Shown here one piece after another: positions 59,334 to 64,000 of a DNA stretch of 64,000 bases (position 1 is the first letter of the stretch; each line of letters starts with the position of its first letter). A program made the translations under genes and the position numbers. The notes below the pieces were generated by a model that had not been told where the DNA came from, made no database searches, and was given only the letters and a program-made list of their open reading frames with translations. This DNA comes from Delphinapterus leucas (lineage: Eukaryota > Chordata > Mammalia > Artiodactyla > Monodontidae), in the NCBI RefSeq assembly GCF_002288925.2, contig NW_022098008.1, positions 2,044,814 through 2,108,813 of the forward strand, given 5' to 3'.

Positions 59334-59529
59334 TCAGAATTCTTATTTTGAACATTTCAGAGTTCCTTCCACACTACTGTAAGTGTGTGTGTGTATAAAA
59401 TATTTAATGCAAATTTTTTATAGCGATATCTATTAATGTAAAATATTCTTGCTACAAATTTCTACATAAAAGTGTAGGAAATGCTGTTAAAAACATGTAT
59501 AATTCCATAGTGTAGACTAGCATATGGCA
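59334..59529. other. Unique non-coding DNA
   Basis: AT-rich; nothing recognised. Confidence 0.4.
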
Positions 59530-59660
59530 CACTGACTGCAAGCCCCAGGAAGGTAGAATTTATGTCTTTTTCATTTAGCACTTTCTCTACAGAACCTTAG
59601 TGCTGCCACTGGCACATGGCAGCAACTCAGTAAACATTTAATAGTGAATGGATGGATGTA
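59530..59660 (+). repeat. L2 LINE 3' end
   Basis: gactgcaagccccaggaagg, tagaatttatgtctttttc, actggcacatggcagcaact, cagtaaacatttaatagtga, atggatgg. This is the standard L2 3' terminus. Confidence 0.65.
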
Positions 59661-60015
59661 CAAAGGAATACATGAATGCTGCCATAATTTATTATCTTTG
59701 TCTTTTCATGGGAGAGCTTTAGTTTTTATAAGCTTAACAACAAGCATAGATGGAGAATATACTGTCATTTTATGTATTGTCATCCATGGACTTTAAAAGG
59801 CAGACACCATTTAATTAGCATAAGCTAGATCGATGTCAATAAAGAACAATAAAAATACCACTACTGTAAGAATTTTTTTGGAACCAATGGATGCAATCAA
59901 ACACGTTTCCATACACTGATCTTTGTCCATGATTTGTAATTGTAAAACTATCTAAATATCACAGATGTGAATATTTCCTTTTTCACTTATCTGTCTTTTA
60001 GCATTCTGGAAGAAT

Positions 60016-60352
60016 TTATTATTATTTTTGGCTGCGCTGGGTCTTCATTGCTGCGCAAGGGCTTTCTCTAGTTGCAGCGAGTGGGGGATACTCTTCCTTG
60101 CGGTACTCGGGCTTCTCATTGTAGTGGCTTCTCTTGTTGCAGAGCACGGGCTCTAGGCACATGGGCTTCAGTAGTTGCAGCATGCAGGCTCAGTAGTTGC
60201 GGGTAGCAGGCTCTAGAGTGTGGGCTCAGTAGTTGTGGCACACAGGCTTAGTTGCCCTGCGGCACGTGGTATCTTTCCGAACCAGGGATTGAACCCATGT
60301 CCCCTGCAGTGGCAGGCAGATTCTTAACCAGTGGACCACCAGGGAAGTCCCA
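60016..60352 (-). mobile_element. Long CHR SINE
   Basis: Reverse-complement older CHR form: ggctgcgctgggtcttcatt, gggctttctctagttgcagc, serial agtagttgNgg units, ending gtggaccaccagggaagtccc. Target duplication ggaagaat (60008-60015 and 60353-60360). More diverged than the short CHR copies. Confidence 0.92.
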
Positions 60353-60360
60353 GGAAGAAT

Positions 60361-61278
60361 ATTTTAAGGATGTTGAACAGAAAGTACAAATTGGAAAAAG
60401 AAAAATGTGAAGTACTGTTTCTGATGTCATTGGTCCAACTGGACGATGGCTGAGCTTGGTGGACCTGCCACATATAACCCAGTACTATAGCCAGTCACCC
60501 CAAGTCCTGGCGCCAGCCATCCCTGAGGCCCCTGAACCATGCAAACACACATCCACACTGCACTCAGATTTAAGGAGGTGCCTACATCCTCAGTCATCAG
60601 GATAATTCATATTTCAGTGCAATATTAAAAAAAACAAAAAACAAACTCACTGCCCCCAAATCCATAATAAATAAAATATCACAGGTTTAAATAAAGACAA
60701 GATCAGCAGCAGGTCATTAACACCTCTGATGCCCGTCTAGCCAGCAGTGAAGAATTATGCAAACTGATGAGACACTAGATAATGACCAAGGTCAGAGTGA
60801 AAGGTGGAGCGCATCCCAAGTCAGACGGCGCCTCTGGATTGGACTTCCTAGCATGGCTAAGTCTCTCCTGGTAGAACAGATTCCTCTCTGATCAAAATTT
60901 TCCCATCCAGTACCTCTCATCTTGGGCACACATTTATTTGAAAGTAATGCACATAATATTTGCAAGTTTCATAAAATACCACTTAAAAAAAATCTACCGT
61001 CTGTGGGAACAAAACTTACAAGTATATATACTTGAGTTTTAAAAAAAAAATGTGGTCTGCCTAATACTTATTTATACTAGAGAATGAAAATATTAATTTT
61101 GGTCCTACAGAATAACTCCATCATCAACACAACCCATCATTATGTGACTTCTGATGAGCCAGGAGTCTAATTAGGCAACTTGAAGTATAAGAGCTACATA
61201 AAGTAAAATTCGCAAGAAACCCAGCCTGTCACTTATCACTTCTTATCCTGAACACGAGTGTTAAAAGAGCATAGTGCT
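60361..61278. other. Unique non-coding DNA
   Basis: No gene or repeat recognised. Confidence 0.4.
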
Positions 61279-61477
61279 GGGCTTCCCCGGTGCCGCAGTG
61301 GTTGAGAGTCCGCCTGCCGATGCAGGGGACACGGGTTCGTGCCCCGGTCCGGGAGGATCCCACGTGCCGCAGAGCGGCTGGGCCCGTGAGCCATGGCCGC
61401 TGAGCCTGCGCGTCCGGAGCCTGTGCTCCGCAACGGGAGAGGCCACAACAGGGAGGGGCCCGCGTACCGCAAAAAAA
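61279..61477 (+). mobile_element. CHR SINE (short type)
   Basis: Close to the apparent CHR consensus, from gggcttccccggtgccgcag to gcccgcgtaccgc with a short A7 tail. The A box is altered (gtgccgcagtgg). B box ggttcgtgcccc kept. I do not see a convincing target duplication. Confidence 0.95.
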
Positions 61478-61678
61478 GGAAGGTAATTTACTCGGCGGTG
61501 TCCTGCAGACGTGAACCAACTTACGTGGACGCCGTACAGTGTGTGGCTGGGGCAGCGGCTCAGGCAGAGGACGATGCCCAGGGGAGGAGAATCTGCACAT
61601 TTGTTGCTAAGAGTCTGCACACCGTGTATTTAAGATCCTTGGCGTCTTACAAATATGTCAGATAAAATAAAGCCTCAC

Positions 61679-61716
<38 letters not shown>

Positions 61717-62224
61717 CCAGCACATTTCCAGATTCTTCTGGACCTTCTGCACAGTTTCTGTGGGCCTTTGGCAGCTTCACTGCTGACCGCCAGGGCAGTC
61801 CTGCCTCCCTGATTCCAGGAAGTGGTTCCAGGTGCTTCCGTATCCTTAGGGCTGCTGTCTGGGCTGGGGGGCCTCCCCTAGCCCTACAAGAGCCCTACAC
61901 TCCAAAGCCGGGTCCTCGGGGGAACCCGCGGTGACCCTCCAGGCTTTGCCCCACCGGGAGCCTGCCCCTGACGCACAAATTTGGGGGCAAGCCTACTAAG
62001 CCGTTCCCTGCAGCTATTTGAGGGCAGGAGTAGGAGCACAAAGCGAATTACAACCCTAGGGAAGCTGCAAAGAGAAAGATGCAAACTCAGTGCTTCCCGC
62101 GACTTAGGTCTTGAAAAGAAAAAAGGAAAAAAAAAAAGACTTGATCCAAACATCCATGTCTACAGAAACCCCTTTTTTGCTAAGTCTCCAGCCTGGTCAT
62201 TGAACTTGCAAATGAATGCGGTTC
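61478..62224. other. Unique non-coding DNA with (GT)n
   Basis: A pure (GT)n tract lies at 61681-61715. The rest is unique and becomes CpG-richer to the right. No gene recognised. Confidence 0.5.
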
Positions 62225-62313
62225 TGGGCATCAAAGGAGCCCCCAGCCCGTGAAGGCGGCCCACGGCCCTCGCAGTTCTGAGCGCCCTCCGACCGACGGC
62301 GGCCGCTGTGCAC

Positions 62314-62325
62314 TGCGCCTGCGCA
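62314..62325. promoter_or_regulatory. NRF1-type binding site
   Basis: tgcgcctgcgca is a near-perfect match to the palindromic NRF1 consensus (YGCGCAYGCGCR), common in CpG-island promoters of housekeeping genes. Confidence 0.5.
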
Positions 62326-62442
62326 CACTCTCTGCTGGCCCCTGGGGTCCAACGCCGCGACTCTGCACAGCCGCGCCGTGATGCGGGGGCAGCAGAGGCC
62401 AGTCCCACACTCGCGGCCTCGCCTCCCTGCAGAGCAGAAGGC

Positions 62443-62521
62443 ATGGCCCGGGGGAGCGCCCAGATCCCGTCTGCGCTGTCCTGCTCTCCTGCCGCTCAGC
62501 TGAGCACCGCCCAAACTGCAG
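62443..62521 (+). CDS. Candidate first coding exon (unknown gene)
   Basis: An ATG at 62443 (context ggcATGG, purine at -3 and G at +4) opens a frame of 26 codons beginning MARGSAQIP. It reaches a consensus 5' splice donor CAG|GTGAGT with the exon ending at 62521 (phase 1). It sits inside the CpG island. The frame is also open upstream to an in-frame ATG at 62308, so the start is not unique. I do not recognise the protein. The segment could equally be the first exon of a non-coding RNA or an unused donor-like sequence. No acceptor or second exon was identified in the remaining 1.4 kb. Confidence 0.2.
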
Positions 62522-62754
62522 GTGAGTCTCCTCCGGTGGCTGAGTCCACACGTTCCATTACAAGGATGCTAAGGGGTGAGCGATGCCCCCTGAAGGGTCT
62601 CTTAGTCAGCTGCTCTCCCGGTAGCCCACCTGTGCACCGGGCCTGATGCAGGGACCGTACCGGTTCTCGGTGCGCCTTGCTTACGCGAGCTCCCCAGTAC
62701 CCGGTGATTCTCTGCGCAGGAGTGCCCACGGCCTGGCTGGCCTGCGACTTAGGA

Positions 62755-63080
62755 GGCTGGGTGGACCAGTCTCCTGGGGCGGCTTCAGCAAATGACCACA
62801 AACTGGGTGGCTTAAAGCCACACTATTCCCTTGCAGTCTGGAGGCCAGCGGTCAGACATCAGGTGTTGGCACTGCGCCTGGGGTTCCTAGTCCTGCCTCG
62901 GGGTCACTGGGGTTTCTGCCTTCGTCCCCCGTGGCTGTGCTCCCTCTGTGTCTCCATGTTTCCACCTTCTTACAGGGACAGTAGTCACTGGTTTGGGGCC
63001 CCCTTCTCCAGTATGACCTCATCTTAGTTTATGACACCTACAAAGGCCCTGCCTCCAAATAAGGCCACATTTGGAGGTTC
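62755..63080 (-). mobile_element. MaLR LTR fragment (MLT1-type)
   Basis: aaatgaccacaaactgggtg, gcttaaagccacactattcc, cttgcagtctggaggccag on the left, and ctccagtatgacctcatctt, ccctgcctccaaataaggcc, acatttggaggttcc on the right. This is the reverse-strand MaLR/MLT1 LTR plan with an internal deletion. Confidence 0.65.
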
Positions 63081-64000
63081 CAGGTGGATTTGAGCTTTAG
63101 AGGAACACTATTCACCCAGTACATTGCCTTGGAGATGAGGAATAAGTGTGCGGTGTGCTTTAAAATCAGACCATGGCAAACAAGAAAATGGATTGTATTT
63201 TTACCACTAGAAAATGTGACCACAAAACTTACAGGGATTGGCCACTGTATTGAGCTTTTAAATATTTACTTGGGTTTTGGATTTTCTTTTCCTTACTGTT
63301 TTATTTTTTAATTTTTTTTATTTTTTGCAAGCCCATGTTTCCACAATCAAATTAAAATATTTCAATGTGCAAGTATTAGTCATATATGTTTCTTTCTCTT
63401 TCTTTTCCCCTTCCTCCCTTCCTTCCTTCCTTCCTTTCTTTTTCTTTCTTCCTTTCTTTTTTACTTTTTTAAAAGAAAACATTCCTTTGAGCTTTGAGGT
63501 AAACAGGTTGGGAGAGCAAGAGAAGAGGGATAGGTACTGGGGGACCAAGGTTTAAAGAACTTTGCTTTTCCAGCCCATAAACTTTCATCAAAGATCCATT
63601 TAGAATCTTAAAGACCCAAATAGAATTCCATTACTCTGAAAAAGCAAAGTGGGCTTTCTGGACACCTCTATTCTCCTGCTCTGACAAAAATCAGGAAGAA
63701 ATCAGATGGAGGAAGAGTGTAATCCCACCTGCCTCTTCTGTCCCGACCCCTCCCTCAACCGCCTGGAGCTCTGGGGTCCTTTCAAAGGACTTGCAGAATC
63801 ACTGCATTTTAGTTAAATACTGAGAATTCCTCCATTTAAATTCTATCGCTCACCTACTCTGTGCACAGAGCGGGAGGCTCAGGCATCCTGGCTCCCAGTG
63901 AGCGCCTCTGGAGCAGGTGTTAGGATGTGGACACACAGAGGGCTGGTCAGCTGAATGAGGTCCCGGACCCCTGGTCGGCCCACCTCCCCGGAGGCAGGTC
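63081..64000. other. Unique non-coding DNA with polypyrimidine tract
   Basis: A roughly 80-bp CT-only tract (TTTC, CCTT, TTCC units) lies at 63389-63470. The rest is unique and unrecognised. Confidence 0.5.

Larger units (their letters stand above)
62225..62535 (+). promoter_or_regulatory. CpG island, probable promoter
   Basis: I count about 30 CpGs in about 310 bp at roughly two-thirds GC, an observed/expected ratio near 0.9 by eye, far above the rest of the window. It contains an NRF1-type site (62314-62325) and GC-box-like cccgcc/ggcggc motifs, and no TATA box at a usual position. These are marks of a TATA-less mammalian promoter. Direction is taken as plus from the splice donor at 62522. 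Confidence 0.5.

Noticed and set aside
1..64000. CRISPR arrays, prokaryotic operons, phage or defence systems
   Set aside because: All repeat content is mammalian; there are no spaced direct-repeat arrays and no bacterial-type gene arrangement.

Overview
This window looks like mammalian nuclear DNA, most likely from a cetacean. The main evidence is the interspersed repeats: nine CHR-type tRNA-Glu-derived SINEs (seven short copies of about 200 bp, two longer copies of about 340 to 410 bp), 3' ends of cetartiodactyl LINE-1, MaLR/MLT1 LTRs, and old L2, MIR and DNA-transposon remnants. I saw no ruminant Bov-B or Bov-tA repeats. No database search was possible, so repeat family names rest on recognition of consensus features.

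I find no convincing protein-coding gene, no tRNA or rRNA gene and no CRISPR. The longer open frames are chance frames in GC-rich DNA, frames through dinucleotide repeats, or frames through SINE and LINE copies. The window reads as intergenic or deep intronic DNA.

Layout: 1-13.5 kb is GC-richer, mostly unique DNA with two alternating purine-pyrimidine tracts (1.9 and 3.8-4.1 kb), a CHR SINE with a clear 14-bp target duplication, two MLT1 LTRs and a probable hAT remnant. From 13.5 to 22 kb there are two CHR SINEs and unique blocks that look like conserved non-coding elements, including a near-perfect PORE-type POU site and a heptameric CACCTGT array. From 22 to 29.7 kb there are L1, MLT1, L2 and SINE copies. 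From 32.1 to 36.8 kb lies a long, degenerate L1 ending in an inverted L1 mosaic. From 36.8 to 52 kb the DNA is mostly unique, again with enhancer-like blocks, plus short L1 inserts with target duplications and a degenerate minisatellite near 45.8 kb. From 52 to 61.5 kb it is repeat-dense, with SINEs and younger L1 nested in older L1.

The only promoter-like segment is a CpG island at about 62.2-62.5 kb. It has an NRF1-type site, an ATG in good context and a consensus splice donor, so it may be the first exon of a transcript running rightward out of the window. The other possible functional content is the set of CNE-like blocks. They carry homeodomain, POU and E-box motifs, but cross-species conservation could not be tested here.
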